Part shown: in pieces, positions 11,519 to 22,564 of the stretch
How positions within the stretch are numbered: the stretch's first letter is position 1
How the letters are laid out: each line of letters starts with the position of its first letter
Assembly: GCA_035610835.1 (NCBI GenBank)
Contig: CM069449.1
Span: 42,862,768 to 42,926,767, forward strand
From: Ophiura sarsii
Taxonomy: Eukaryota > Echinodermata > Ophiuroidea > Amphilepidida > Ophiuridae
Length of the DNA stretch: 64,000 bases
Direction: 5' to 3'
Notes under the pieces: model-generated
The model's database searches: none
Told to the model about the DNA's origin: nothing
The model's input: the letters and a program-made list of their open reading frames with translations, nothing else
Position numbers and translations under genes: made by a program

Positions 11519-11930
11519 GACAAAGTTTATCGATTCGATTTTCATAGTTTTTCTAAAACAGGTTTATCAAAAATTATGACAATCGAATCGAAAAACTAGG
11601 TTTATCAAATCGAAAAACCAAGTTTATCATCGATTGTTATAGGTTTGTTCTCGAAAACCAGGTTTCTCGAACGATAAACTTGGTTTTTTTCAAGAAAAAC
11701 CATGACACACAATGATAAACTTGGTTTTTAGATTTGATAAACCTGGTGTTTCGATTCGATTGTCATAGCTTTTGATAAACCTGGTAAATGTTATCGGACG
11801 AGAAACCTGGTTTTTCGAGGAAAAACTATATAACAACCGACAATAAACTTGGTTTTTCGATTTGATGAACTCGATTGTCATAGTTTCTTTTTATAAACCT
11901 GGTTTGTCAAAAATAAATGTGATATATTAG
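11519..11930. repeat. palindromic AAACCTGGTTTATC block (family G, left end)
   Basis: Interleaved copies of GATAAACTTGGTTTTTCGA and its inverse, with TTCGATTCGATTGTCATAG between them. The same block recurs at 12600-12905, 31900-32014 and 37528-37825. Units appear in both orientations, so the block can fold extensively. The site GGTTTATCAAATCG at about 11601-11614 is the empty equivalent of the target of the 5.5-kb element at 32015-37524. Confidence 0.8.
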
Positions 11931-11992
11931 CTTTATTCCGTTATAGCGCCCTCAGCGGAATAAAGCGCAATAACACTATCAAAATAGTTTAA

Positions 11993-12343
11993 GGGGGGGG
12001 GGGGGGGGGGGTCTAGGTTGATTTGACCCAAATTTGGAAACACATTTTCTAAATGTTACCGTGGACCCAAATTTGGAAACACATTTTCTCAATGTAACCG
12101 TGGACCTACCGCTTATATTATTGTTATATATCAAATAAGCTTAAGTCAAGACGTTTCAGAAAACGCGTGTTATTTTGATCTGGTTGCCATGGTTACCATG
12201 CAAGGCCTCTGATTGGCTAAACACGGGAACAAACGTAACTAGAAAACGAAAGGTCATATAACCATAACACTAAGCGGTAGGTCCGTGGTAACATTGAGAA
12301 AATGTGTTTCCAAATTTGGGTCAAATCAAGCTAGACCGCCCCC
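11993..12343. mobile_element. TTAA-flanked TIR element, 351 bp
   Basis: The element begins with 19 G and GTCTAGGTTGATTTGACCC. It ends with GGGTCAAATCAAGCTAGACC followed by GCCCCC. It lies between TTAA at 11989-11992 and TTAA at 12344-12347, the target used by piggyBac-type elements. Inside, a 46-bp unit (ACCCAAATTTGGAAACACAT) is repeated in tandem. The central part (about 12130-12260) is also found at 53700-53806. There is no transposase frame. Confidence 0.75.
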
Positions 12344-12366
12344 TTAAGAATGGGGCGGTCTTAATA

Positions 12367-12486
12367 TTAAGAATATCCAATATTTACTGTTTAAGAATGT
12401 AGAATATCCACTATTTACTGTTTAAGAATGTAGGATATCCACTATTTACTATTTAAGAATGTAGGATATCCAATATTTATTGTTTG
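12367..12486. repeat. 30-bp tandem repeat, four units
   Basis: ATATCCAATATTTACTGTTT followed by AAGAATGTAGG is repeated about four times; the same array with three units is at 37905-37995 in the other copy of family G. Confidence 0.85.
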
Positions 12487-12599
12487 ATCTATCCTTAGTT
12501 TTACCTCCCCGACCACCAACACCATGGGTGTTTTGACTTAAACGTATGTGTTTTTAATTTTAATTATGCCATTATTATTCTTAAAACTATTTTGTCAGT

Positions 12600-12905
12600 G
12601 TTATTTTCGATTCGATTGTCATATTTGTTTTAAAACCATGCTAGTTTATCGGTCGAGAAACAAACTATGACAATCAACGATAAACGTGGTTTTCGATTTG
12701 ATAAACCTGGTTTTTCGATTTGATTGTCATAGTTTATGAAAAACCAAGTTTCTCGGCTGATAATTTTTTTCAAAAACTATGACAAAATCGAATCGAATAA
12801 CCAGGTTTATCAAATCGAAAAACCAAGTTTATCGTTGATTGTCATAGTTTTTTTCTTTTGAAAAACTAGGTTTCTCGACCGATAAACTTGGTTTTTCGTC
12901 GAAAA
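12600..12905. repeat. second AAACCTGGTTTATC palindromic block
   Basis: Same interleaved GATAAAC / AAACCTGG / TCGATTCGATTGTCATAG motifs as 11519-11930, in both orientations. Non-coding. Confidence 0.75.
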
Positions 12906-13249
12906 ATCTACTTGCCATATACATTGTTATTTCATCACGGGGCCGGTCAGGTATAATGTTGTAATCATCCGCGGGGTGAATGGGTTTCTTTCTTTTTTTC
13001 GACCACAACGCGGGCACGCCCATGCTAAGGGTATCAAAATCGCCAATTTCAGAGAATAAGAGTGTCTTTTTCAACCTGAATCCACGCTATTGGGTAGCTT
13101 GGGCGATAGTCACATTTCATTGTAAAAATAGCCGAGAAAGGTCAGGCCTACAAGACAAATTTACTAACAAAACTGAATCACACATTAATACTGTATACGT
13201 TTTTTCGTCTAAACTCTCTCTTGAGAACCTAAATCCGTTGCTAGTATGA

Positions 13250-13858
13250 TTCGTCAAGCTATCATTGTTAAGGGTCACTTTCTCCTTCTTTGAGAGTCAG
13301 CGTTATTAAGGGTAGTTTTTGAGTGTGGATTCACACGGATGATTATACAACTTTTATACATGAGTGACCCCCGAGTATTTCATCCACACATTGGCGATGA
13401 TCCACTTTGGCAGGAAGGGTTGCTAGTTCGCATTTAGTAGTACAAATGTAGATCAAATTTAGTTTAAACTGCTTGATTATATGCGGAAACTCTAAAGATA
13501 ACTCAGGACACGAGACGAAAATGTCAATTTTAAACTATGTGTAGTTTATTGTTCATATTGTGCTTTGTAAATATAATTTCGTTGATTGTTATATCGCATT
13601 GGCTACCAACAAAGTATTATACACAATTCAAACAACATTTTTTCATAAGTGGATCCTTTTACAACATAAAATATATCAAGTTAGTATTAACACATTCATT
13701 TTATTAAATGTAATGCAACAGTTAGTGTTTTCTCTATCCCTATTGGGATCTTAAATACAGAACAGAACGTTATAAATTAAAGAATTATAATTATAAAGTG
13801 ACTGATAATGCGTCTACAATACCAAGGGCGTGGTCATAATTGAAATAACGCCATTGTT
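13250..13858 (+). repeat. family G unique part, copy 1
   Basis: GTGTGGATTCACACGGATGA, ATCCACTTTGGCAGGAAG and GGGCGTGGTCATAATTGAAA occur in the same order at 38090-38640 and 39330-39375. There is no convincing coding frame. The RTE-like LINE at 13870 is inserted in this copy only, so 39360-39385 preserves the approximate empty site. Confidence 0.7.
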
Positions 13859-16089
13859 TGTTGCGGATAACATCCACTTGGTTTTGGGAGACTTCAATGC
13901 CAGAGTAGGATCAGACAGCCACTCATCACACCCCGATATTGTTGGACCTCACTGTTTTTATGACTCAACAAACAGCAATGGAGAGAGGCTTGTGAGCATG
14001 TGCGAGGAATTCAAACTTCGTCCCGCATAGTCAAGATTTCCTCAACCCAGACGTCGTCTCTGGACATGGATGCACCCAGCAGGGTCAAAACATCAGCTGG
14101 ACCACATTCTAATAAACAGCAAGTGGACTAACTCCTTACGGAACTGCAGAGCCTACAACTCGGTGGAAGTAGACTCCGATCACCGGATCCTCAGCATCAA
14201 GCTTAAGTGCAGCCTAAGATCCACCAAAGGGATACCCTGCAAGAGACAGAGGTTTGACTGGAAAAAGCTGAAGAATGCTGCCACGAAAGAGCTATTTCAG
14301 ATTGAGCTATCAAACAGATTCGAAATCCTTGAGTGCAACGACACATCCACACCGATAACTGAGAGATACCAACAGTTTGAGAAAGACAGAAAGTCCAGTG
14401 TCAAGGTTAAGAAAAGAGATGGTACCACCCCAAAAAATGACAAAGACCTGCTTGCCGAATGGAAGAAGTACTTCAGTTCATTGCTAAATAATGACAGCGG
14501 TCAAACTCCATCCAATCTACCTTCACCTGCTGCCCAGGATCTACCAATCCTAATTAACCCTCCCACACATCAAGAGACTCAGGAAGCAATAAGTCAAATG
14601 AAGCCCAACAAAGCTGCGGGTCTTGACTGTGCAATTACATCAGAAGCACTCCAAGATGGCGGTGAAGCTTTGGTCAATGTTGTCCATGGATTTTGCATGG
14701 AAGTCTACACTACTCTTAAACCACCCAACCAATGGACCACCAGCGTTATTGTACCTCTACCAAAGAAGGGAGACCTATCTCAAATGACGAATTATAGAGG
14801 AATATCGCTACTGTCAATTGCAGCCAAGGTGTATAACAAGATCCTGCTAAACAGAATTAGAGATCATGTCGAACCCATCTTGAGAAACAACCAGGCTGGC
14901 TTCCGTCCTGGAAGATGCTGTGCACAGCAAATCCATATCCTCAGGAGGATTATGGAAGGGTTCAAGGACCATCAGTTACCTCTCACAGTCACATTCATAG
15001 ACTTCAAGAAAGCTTTCGACTCAATAAACAGGGAAGTCATGTTTGCAGTACTGCGACATTATGGAATACCAAAACCTCTTGTACATGTAGATGCCAAAGG
15101 TGTGATGTACAACAACTCGAAAAGTGCTGTGATGGTAGATGGCAGCATCTCAGATCCTTTTGCTGTCTCCACTGGAGTGCTACAAGGTGATGTCCTAGCT
15201 CCATTCCTATTTGTGATACTGGTAGACTATCTATTGAAGAAAGCCACATCTGACCTTGACTCGGGAGTTGTGACACATCAGCGTCGCTCTAGACGTCATC
15301 CTGCCGTTGTTCTAAACGACCTTGATTTTGCTGATGATATTGCCTTACTTGAGACCACAATTCCACGAGCTCAGACCCAGCTGACAAAAACTGCTGCAGC
15401 AGCAAAAGACCTTGGCCTCATCATTAGCGTTCCCAAAACGGAGTATATGACGGCCAACTGCAGCCATGTGACATCAGCCATGTGACGGATTTCAGATATC
15501 TGGGCTCTATGATGGCATCGGGTGCAAGTGACCTTAAAAGACGCAGGGCATTGGCATGGTGCGCATTCTGGAAGTTGGAACACCTGTGGAGGAGTCCTCA
15601 AGTAGCTATCGCGACAAAAGTGAAATTATTTAGCACCACCTGTGTGACGATTTTGCTGTATGGCTGTGAATCCTGGGTGATATCTCAAGATATGGAGTGT
15701 AAAATAAATGCCTATGCTACATCTTGCTACAGGATAATGCTTAACATCAAACGCATGGATCATGTCCCGAACACCACCATTTATGACACGACCAAGACCG
15801 AGCCTCTTATCAACCGAGTAAAAAGTCGACAGCTGAGATTTCTTGGACATATTCTCCGTCTCCCTGATGAAGAGCCTGCTAGAATGTATGCCACTTACAT
15901 ACCAACACATGGCCGAAGGAGACCTGGTCGTCCAAGCACATCATACTTGAAGTACATACAACGCTTACTTGGTGACAATGAAGGCATGTTTCAAGAACGT
16001 CAGATAGCCACTCTTGCTACAGATCGCCGTGCTTGGAGAAAACATGTGGTCGCCTGCTCCGCAGCCGAAGGATGATGATGTTGCGGATA
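13859..16089 (+). mobile_element. 5'-truncated RTE-like LINE with 11-bp TSD
   Basis: Element body 13870-16078 is flanked by perfect copies of TGTTGCGGATA (13859-13869 and 16079-16089). It starts inside the endonuclease domain and ends six bases after the ATG-free stop region: the ORF stop TGA (16073-16075) is followed only by another TGA, so there is essentially no 3' UTR and a (TGA)2 tail. A very short 3' UTR with a microsatellite tail is characteristic of the RTE clade, which is why I assign it there. It lies in repeat family G; the other copy of G at 39.36 kb lacks the insertion. Confidence 0.88.
13870..16075 (+). pseudogene. LINE endonuclease / reverse transcriptase ORF, frame-broken
   Basis: Remnant of the single polyprotein that nicks target DNA and copies the element RNA. 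In order: the C-terminal part of an AP-type endonuclease (LVLGDFNARVGSD at about 13880, then QLDHILINSKW, with the SDH catalytic motif at SVEVDSDHRI); a linker; a reverse transcriptase at about 14730-15370 (PLPKKGDLSQMTNYRGISLL, NQAGFRPGR, FIDFKKAFDSINREV, GVLQGDVLAPFLF, LDFADDIALLE with the catalytic DD); and a C-terminal region with LLYGCESW and RQLRFLGHILRLPDEEPAR. Breaks are a stop/frameshift near 14030-14070 in the endonuclease and another at 15482-15485 after the RT. It cannot make one full protein. Confidence 0.88.
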
Positions 16090-16103
16090 TTGTCTTACAC
16101 CTA

Positions 16104-16240
16104 GGGCCGTATTCTCGTACAAACACAGTTTTAGCTTCAAATCGTATCTAACTAAAACTCGTGTCTAAAATTAAACGTAAGTTTATCTTTTAAACGACGT
16201 GTTTAACAAAACCCGAATTTAACCGTCGGTACAACCCCAT
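16104..16240 (+). mobile_element. terminus fragment of the GGGCCGTATTCTCGTAC family
   Basis: GGGCCGTATTCTCGTACAAA followed by ACAGTTTTAGCTTCAAATCG matches 39390-39450 nearly base for base, continuing family G copy 1 beyond the LINE. Confidence 0.6.
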
Positions 16241-16309
16241 CCATCGCTGGGGCAACTGGCAGAGACCAGCTGAGTAGCAGAGGCATTAGGAACCTTTGGT
16301 AATTTCAAC

Positions 16310-16325
16310 GGCTCTTTTCAGAGCC
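16310..16325 (+). promoter_or_regulatory. canonical histone-mRNA 3' stem-loop, copy 1
   Basis: GGCTCTTTTCAGAGCC is an exact match to the metazoan replication-dependent histone 3' processing stem-loop (6-bp stem, TTTC loop), preceded by TTTCAAC. No purine-rich histone downstream element follows and no histone coding sequence is recognised upstream. On the minus strand the loop would read GAAA and would lie in the presumed 3' flank of the receptor gene. Confidence 0.7.
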
Positions 16326-16363
16326 GCCCTTCAACAGAGGTAGCAGTGACTTCTGATTTCAAC

Positions 16364-16379
16364 GGCTCTTTTCAGAGCC
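16364..16379 (+). promoter_or_regulatory. canonical histone-mRNA 3' stem-loop, copy 2
   Basis: Second exact GGCTCTTTTCAGAGCC, again preceded by TTTCAAC, 54 bp after the first. Sequence outside the TTTCAAC-plus-stem-loop block is not duplicated. Followed by AAACAGGGATT, with no obvious downstream processing element. Confidence 0.7.
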
Positions 16380-16529
16380 AAACAGGGATTTGTGCCGCTC
16401 TAATGGGTCGCTTTTTTTGCAAAAAATACCTAAACATGGCGTATAATCTGTGCTACAAAATCCCCAATGGGTCTATTTTCACAAACATTTTGTCTATTTT
16501 CCTTAGTGACATGAGTGAGCATTGTTGTT

Positions 16530-19500
16530 TTAACTCAACCGTTCATTTAACGCCATACTATTAACATCACGTTTGCTTTCAGTGTCTTTCTTCTCAACGA
16601 AACTATATATAACAGAGGCCAAGGAATAAAGAAATGGATTTACAGCGGAATTAATGGGCAGTACAAACGTTACAATCCAGGTATAGACATGAGGTTTGAC
16701 TGTGATACTCCCGCTCTGTACAAATATTGAAAGTATAATGATTGGCAGCCAGCACATCATATCTGTTATAATTATCACGCCCATTTTGATAGCCATTCGG
16801 AGTTCTTCCTTCTGACTTTGATTTCGTCCGGCATTTTTGGCTGTTTGTCGCACTGTTATGAATATCCCGATATAGGCGAATGTAATTATCAGCATGCACA
16901 TCAAATTGACAATGGAAAACATCGCAATACCAAAATACATGCCTGGTTTAGTGCCAACTACAATATCTAGGGTATTATTTAATGTAATAGGCTTGTAATT
17001 AATATCTCTAATTCCCAGATCATATTGCCAATATATAGTCCTAAAGATATTAACTCTTGAAAGTGGGAGACCACTACACACCTCGGATACGTCGTATAAA
17101 TCCGGGTAAGTTCCAGACAAAATGGTTGAAACGATACTCAGTACTATACTGATACTACCCAAAGTACAGCTATTGCTACCTTGGCTGAAGATGAGTCTAA
17201 TCTCTTACTGCTAAAAGTATATCGAATACCCATAAATCTGTCTATGCTTAAAAGAGTGACGAGGAATACCGAAGCCATGCTTGACAGGATAGATAGAGTT
17301 CCGGCTACCTTACATACAATGCTTGATCTCCATGCTTCGGAGGGGAAATGTCCCAGGTTCGAATAATAGATATCTGCTGCGGCTATCACTAGCATATAAA
17401 TACCCATGAAAAGATCGGAGATTGATAAATTTGAGATCAACAAAAGCTGAACCTTGTTAATGTTATCACTGTGTGTGTAACGATAATACAGCGCGCAAGC
17501 GTTACTGATAACCGCAAAAATCCCCAGTATCCACATAGTAATTCTTTGAATTAGATTTGAAAGCAAACTGCCACATGTCAAAAATTGTGAAGCTGGTATT
17601 GTGGCTGTGCATGTTGCTGATTTTATGAAGCAACCAGTAGCAGCATTTTCAACGTATAACTCTGTTGAATTGGGGACACCTTTAAATGACTCATAGTTTA
17701 CCCCGTGTAACTTGTTGTGTCTCAAATCTACCAAATCAAGTTTGGTCATTGAATTATTCATAAAATACAACCTAAGATCAAATTGATCAAATTTGTTTTC
17801 AGATATATCAAGACATTTCAAACTCAAAACGTTTTGAAATAGATTTCGCGGGAAGCTCGACAACCTATTTTTAGAAAGTAAAATGCTTATTAGTTGATGG
17901 TACTGTACTGACGTAGGCAATTCAAATATTTGCAGATTATTGTTACTAAAGTCAATGATTTCAAGATCATTAAGTGACTGTAATACCTGTGAATATATGG
18001 CATTAATGTGATTGTTGGACAAATACAACTGATGCAGGTTAGTTAGTGTTTCGAACTGACGCGCGTGTATTTCCGCAATATTATTGTATGATAGATCTAG
18101 TGTGTATAGATTAGCAAGGTCTTCGAACTGCTGTGAATGTAAAGTCATAATATTATTGTAGGACAAAGTTAAATAGGTTAGGCGGGTTAGTCCTTCGAAC
18201 AACTGCGGGGGTAGGTCCACAATATCATTGTTGGATAGGCCTAATGCTTCCAGGTTGGTGAGATTTTTAAATTGATGCGGGTGTACTTGCACAATATTAT
18301 TGTTTGATAGATATAACCCCCAACAGGTAACAAGCCCATCAAAGGCCTGTTGGTGTACTTCCTGAATAATATTATTAGACAGCTCTAGCCACTCCAGGTG
18401 GGAAAGACCTTCAAATTGCTGTGGGTATAGCTTTACAATATTATTGTTGGATAGATATAACCCCCAACAGTTAGCAAGCCCATCAAAAGCTTGTTGATGT
18501 ACCTCCTGAATAGTATTATTAGACAGCTCTAGACACTCCAGGTTGGGAAGACCTTCAAACTGCTGTGGGTATAGCTTTACAATATTATTGTTGGATAGAT
18601 ATAACCCCCAACAGTTAACAAGCCCATCAAAAGCCTGTTGGTGTACCTCCTGAATATTATTGTTAGACAGCTCTAGCTTCCACAGGTTGGGAAGACGTTC
18701 AAACTGCTGTGGGTATAGCTCTACTATATTATTGTTTGACAGACCTAAATAATATAGCCTGGTAAATCCTTTGAAAAACAGTAGTTCTAGCTCTACAATA
18801 TTATTATTGGATAGATCTAACCACCACAGGTTGGTAACCCCTTGGAACAATATCGGGTGTACCGCCACGATATTATTATTAGACAGATATAAATATTCCA
18901 GGTTGGTAAGCCTTTCTAACATTTGTAGGTCAACCTCCATAATATTATTGTCTGACAGATCTAAATAACTTAAGTTTGTAAGCATTTCAAACAATTGAGG
19001 TTGCAGCTCAATAATGTTATTCTTGGATAGATCTAACGACCACAGATTGGTAACCACTTGAAACAATTTCGGGTGTACCTCTAGGATATAATTATTAGAC
19101 AGATATAAATATTCCAGGTTGGTAAGCCTTTCTAACATTTGTAGGCCTACCTCCATAATATTATTGTCTGACAGATCTAAATAACTTAGATTTGTAAGCA
19201 TTTCGAACAATTGAGGTTGCAGCTCAATAATGTTATTCTTGGATAGATCTAACAACCACAGATTGGTAACCACTTGAAACAATTTCGGGTGTACCTCTAG
19301 GATATAATTATTAGACAGATATAAATATTCCAGGTTTGTAAGCCTTTCAAACAATTGAGGTTGCAGCTCAATAATGTTATTCTTGGATATATCTAGGTCT
19401 TCCAGATTTTTAAGCCCCTGAAATTGATAAGGGTGAAGCTCCGCAATATCATTGCTGGACAGATATAACCACTTCAAGTTGGTTAGCCCTTGAAAGGAGA

Positions 19501-19986
19501 GCGGATGTAAGCCTACCTCGGTGATATTATTGTTGGACAGATCTAACAATTCCAGGGTGGTAATGGCTTCAAATTGCCAGGAATGAAGTTCCACAATATT
19601 ATTGAAGGATAAATCAAGCAAATACAGGTCATTTGTTAATTCAATGCTTATGTTATTTAGGTTTAAAGGCTGTGAAAGCACAAATGCTTTGGGCTTAATT
19701 CCATTTAGACCAGTCCTACTCCATGATAATCGATTCATGGATCTCGGGTACAACACCTGTATTGCAGATGATGTTCCATCGGGGCAGCTTATTGCTAACT
19801 CATGATTACCTAATATACATGTGCACGAGTGTGGGCATTGGAATCGTGTGGCCATAAAAGTTACTTCTTCGTAAATAGGGTCAAATACAAATTCGTCACA
19901 TACAACCGTGCAATTTATAGGTTGGTCATAAATAGCATGAACAACAGGGAAACTGTATATAAAGGATACATTATATTTATTTTCAT
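16530..19986 (-). CDS. LRR-containing class A GPCR (GRL101/relaxin-receptor-like), two frameshifts
   Basis: Intronless-looking minus-strand gene for a plasma-membrane receptor with a giant leucine-rich ectodomain. The ligand is unknown. Main frame 19855-17144 (903 residues from the first ATG): Cys-rich LRR N-cap (CPHSCTCILGNHELAISCPD, residues 7-26), about 27 LRRs of mostly 24 residues (about 76-727), a Cys-containing C-cap (about 728-762), then TM1-TM4 (about 769-903) with the TM3 cysteine (SSIVCKVAG) and DRF in place of DRY. It stops inside TM4. The remaining TM4-TM7 lie in another frame, 17162-16530: ECL2 Cys (VSEVCSGLPL), TM6 MMCWLPI, TM7 NSAVNPFLYS (NPxxY-like) and a short tail. The upstream frame is open from 19990 without an ATG. 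A signal peptide (MKINIMYPLYTVSLLFMLFM, ATG at 19986-19984) lies in a third reading position and reaches a stop at 19915. Each join needs only a 1-nt shift, so this is a recent pseudogene or an assembly with indel errors. GRL101-type receptors usually also carry LDLa modules; none was seen. TTG at 17162 is not a real start. Confidence 0.88.
18260..18691 (-). repeat. 144-bp tandem triplication inside the LRR domain
   Basis: Residues 389-436, 437-484 and 485-532 are three two-LRR units (IQEVHQQAFDGL, then CWGLYLSNNNIV). The third is the most diverged. CWGLY introduces an unusual cysteine at the same place in each pair. Confidence 0.9.
18908..19339 (-). repeat. 216-bp tandem duplication inside the LRR domain (two units)
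   Basis: Residues 173-244 and 245-316 of the receptor are two 72-residue, three-LRR units (each starting TNLEYLYLSNNYILEVHPKL) that differ at only two residues (L/S and G/D). A recent unequal exchange or gene conversion within the gene is the simplest reading. Confidence 0.9.
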
Positions 19987-19990
19987 AAAT

Positions 19991-20760
19991 TCACCTATAA
20001 GTATACACAATCAAATGTAGCGCTTCCGTAACTAGTTAAATAGAAAATTATATTCACTTCTCGGGGTTAAATCTTACGAAATATCAGTAAAAGAAACAGG
20101 TTTTTCCCTACAATATATTAGTCATTGTTCTTAATCTAAAATAAATAACCAGAAACGCGTCTTTTTAGCAACCTTCGTGATACAGTAATATAATAACTAA
20201 TGGTTGATTACAAACCCCGCACATTTTCTCGATTTTACTTAGGTATAATTATAAGCTTGCGTGAATAGTGCGCCTAAAGATGACGCAACTGTCTCGATTA
20301 AGAAAAATAGACATAAACACTCCAAATGTATTACCAAAAGTAAAGACCTTTTCAAGGTTACGTTTCAATGACCTACCAAAGTGCTGGTTCCGAATGTCTA
20401 CACGGTCGTGGTAATAAAGCAGGAACTGAATACCGCTGGGTACCAGTCTGATAATCCAAATTTGTTATCCCGATTTGAAATGGTTTGATTGATCAAAGCA
20501 ATAGAACCTTGTAATTGATGTTAACAGTTCTTTGCGCACGATGATGAAAGTCTTAATAATTTCATGCGCATACCGTAATGTCCATCTAATTGTAAGCTGT
20601 AACCGATTGGTCGACTTCTTTAATCGCCGGACTCGTCTGATCCTCTCAAAAGACTTCTCGGGAAAGGGTGCCTAAAGAGAGCAAAAGGAAGACTCGTGAA
20701 CATCTCATTATGTTAATTAAACTGCTCAAAAAAAGTACGGATTTTTTTTTCAAACACAAA
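19991..20760. other. 5' flank of the receptor gene
   Basis: About 770 bp upstream of the receptor (minus strand). No other frame of note and no dispersed repeat was recognised, so it may hold the promoter; I could not identify a convincing core-promoter element. Confidence 0.35.
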
Positions 20761-22011
20761 GGGCCGTATTCTCGTACGTAGTTAAACACGGTTTTAAGTT
20801 AAACACACTTCTAACTTTGACTTTAGACACAGCGTTTAACTAAACGCGATTCTCGGACATTTGTTTTACTTAAAAACGCGTGTAACTCGCCAAAATGTGT
20901 CTAACTTTAAACATGGGTACGGGGGGTAGTTTAGTGCGCGTTTAACTAAACTAGCGCACCAACTGTATGCCCTGAATGTTCACTCAACCGTGTCTGGTGC
21001 AAGCTGACGTGCGGATTGTGTAGTATTTAAAAGTACCGTGTATTTAAGGCATTCGGTCGATATCTATTGTAACCCATTAGGGACACAATGAATTAAATAC
21101 CTGTATGGCCATGTGTTTTGAACTAACCACCCAAAAAGGGTGGCGGCGTTGCATTTTTGGTGACGAATCATCCATCTCTCTCTATTAACTCAACAACTAT
21201 ATGTGGTAGAGATAATGGTTTAGGTGTCATTTGAAAGCTTATTTATCTAGTTACACCGTGTGAATAAATCAGGTATTTCTATAACTGTTTGGCTGAGATA
21301 TGATTGATTATACTTCGAAAGTCAGGGTGGCGACAGTAAACTTGCCCTAATTCATCGGTTTTACATACATGACTATAACAACAAAATTATTCAACCGATT
21401 ATACCAAAATTATACATTTTTGGGCTCTCGGATAGGGGAATTCAGAAATCTTGCTTAAAATAGGATAGGGTGAATAGCCAAAAAATATATGTGTAAACTC
21501 TAATAAATTTGAAATGTAAACGTTTGTGCTCATTTACTTCCCGATATAGTATATTTCAACAAGTTACACTTGACAACCATTATGTTCTGATGGGTAAATT
21601 GCATAAGGAACTAATATGCACAGTAAAATGATGATTAGGATAGGAATAAAAAAATATTGAGCTTTAATCAAAATATAAAGAAAAAAATCGATATTTTTTT
21701 AACATTCTTAATCACAACATGTTACCATTAGGTCTTATGCAAATTCTAATCGCATATTTAGATTCCTTGTGAGATTACCGTTCAGATGGTGTAAAATGTA
21801 AAAATCTGAACATGCAACGGGAAGGGTGGCGAGTTCAAAACACATGGCCGTGTACAATCAACGCAGGACCACTCTGGGAACGATATTTGCAGAGTTTAAA
21901 ATCGTGTTTTGTTAAACACGTCGGAGGATAAACTCACGTTTAAGTTAGACACGCGTTTAGTTCAACAGGATTTTAAGCTAAAACCGTGTTTAGTACAAGA
22001 ATACGGCCCGT
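20761..22011. mobile_element. TIR element GGGCCGTATTCTCGTAC with a nested MITE
   Basis: The left end GGGCCGTATTCTCGTACGTA, then TTAAACACGGTTTTAAG, is inverted at the right end (CTTAAAACCG-type sequence then TAGTACAAGAATACGGCCC, ending 22011). The interior is interrupted by MITE copy 2 (21106-21852). Pieces of the same family occur at 10158, 16104 and 39385-39735. Non-coding. No TSD was recognised. Confidence 0.7.
21106..21852. mobile_element. TIR MITE family TGGCC, copy 2
   Basis: (TA)TGGCCATGTGTTTTGAACT at the left and GTTCAAAACACATGGCCGTG(TA) at the right. It is inserted within the larger element 20761-22011, inverted relative to copy 1 and 747 bp long, mainly because it lacks most of the GCC tract and some interior. 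Confidence 0.75.
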
Positions 22012-22560
22012 TAACATGTTCAAATATCTCGGAATATTTCCATACTGTGTTGCATATCAATAAAAAGCTGATGTGTTCATCTTTACAATGATATCCAATT
22101 TGTAGCAATACCTTGTACCAGTGCTACTTGCTTGAGAACGTGGAGAGGTCTCAATCTGAATGTGCCAAAATCAACACTTTTTATGCTCAAAGGTCAATAG
22201 AGCATCACTCTATACTGTTAGTAGTAGTGGTCAATGTAACACTTCATTTAACAGACGACAAAGATAGTCTTTTGAGCGCAAACTATTGAGGAATTTGGCA
22301 CATTTTGAGTGTGACCTCCCCACTTTCTCTAGCATATGGCTTAGCACTGAAACAAGTGATTGCTACAAATGTATCGTTAGAAAGAAGAACACATCAGCTT
22401 TACATTGATATGATTCACAATATGAATATATCACAATATATCCAAAAACTGGCGATAGAATACAAATTTCCAAACTTTTTTGAGCAGTTTATATACGTCG
22501 TGAATCTTTCAATATTTTTTTTATTTTCACTTTCATGTTTACCCTTGTGTTCTACTAAGC
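22012..22560. other. unassigned stretch
   Basis: Contains one 88-codon open frame with no recognisable domain, and A/T-rich DNA. I do not call a gene. A nearby ATGTGTTCATC/AAGAACACATC repetition (about 22071 and 22385) is a weak inverted motif. Confidence 0.35.
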
Positions 22561-22564
22561 ACGC

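Noticed and set aside
16530..17162. A separate 210-residue protein starting at TTG 17162
   Set aside because: It begins mid-TM4 and is the out-of-frame continuation of the receptor; TTG is not a credible start here.
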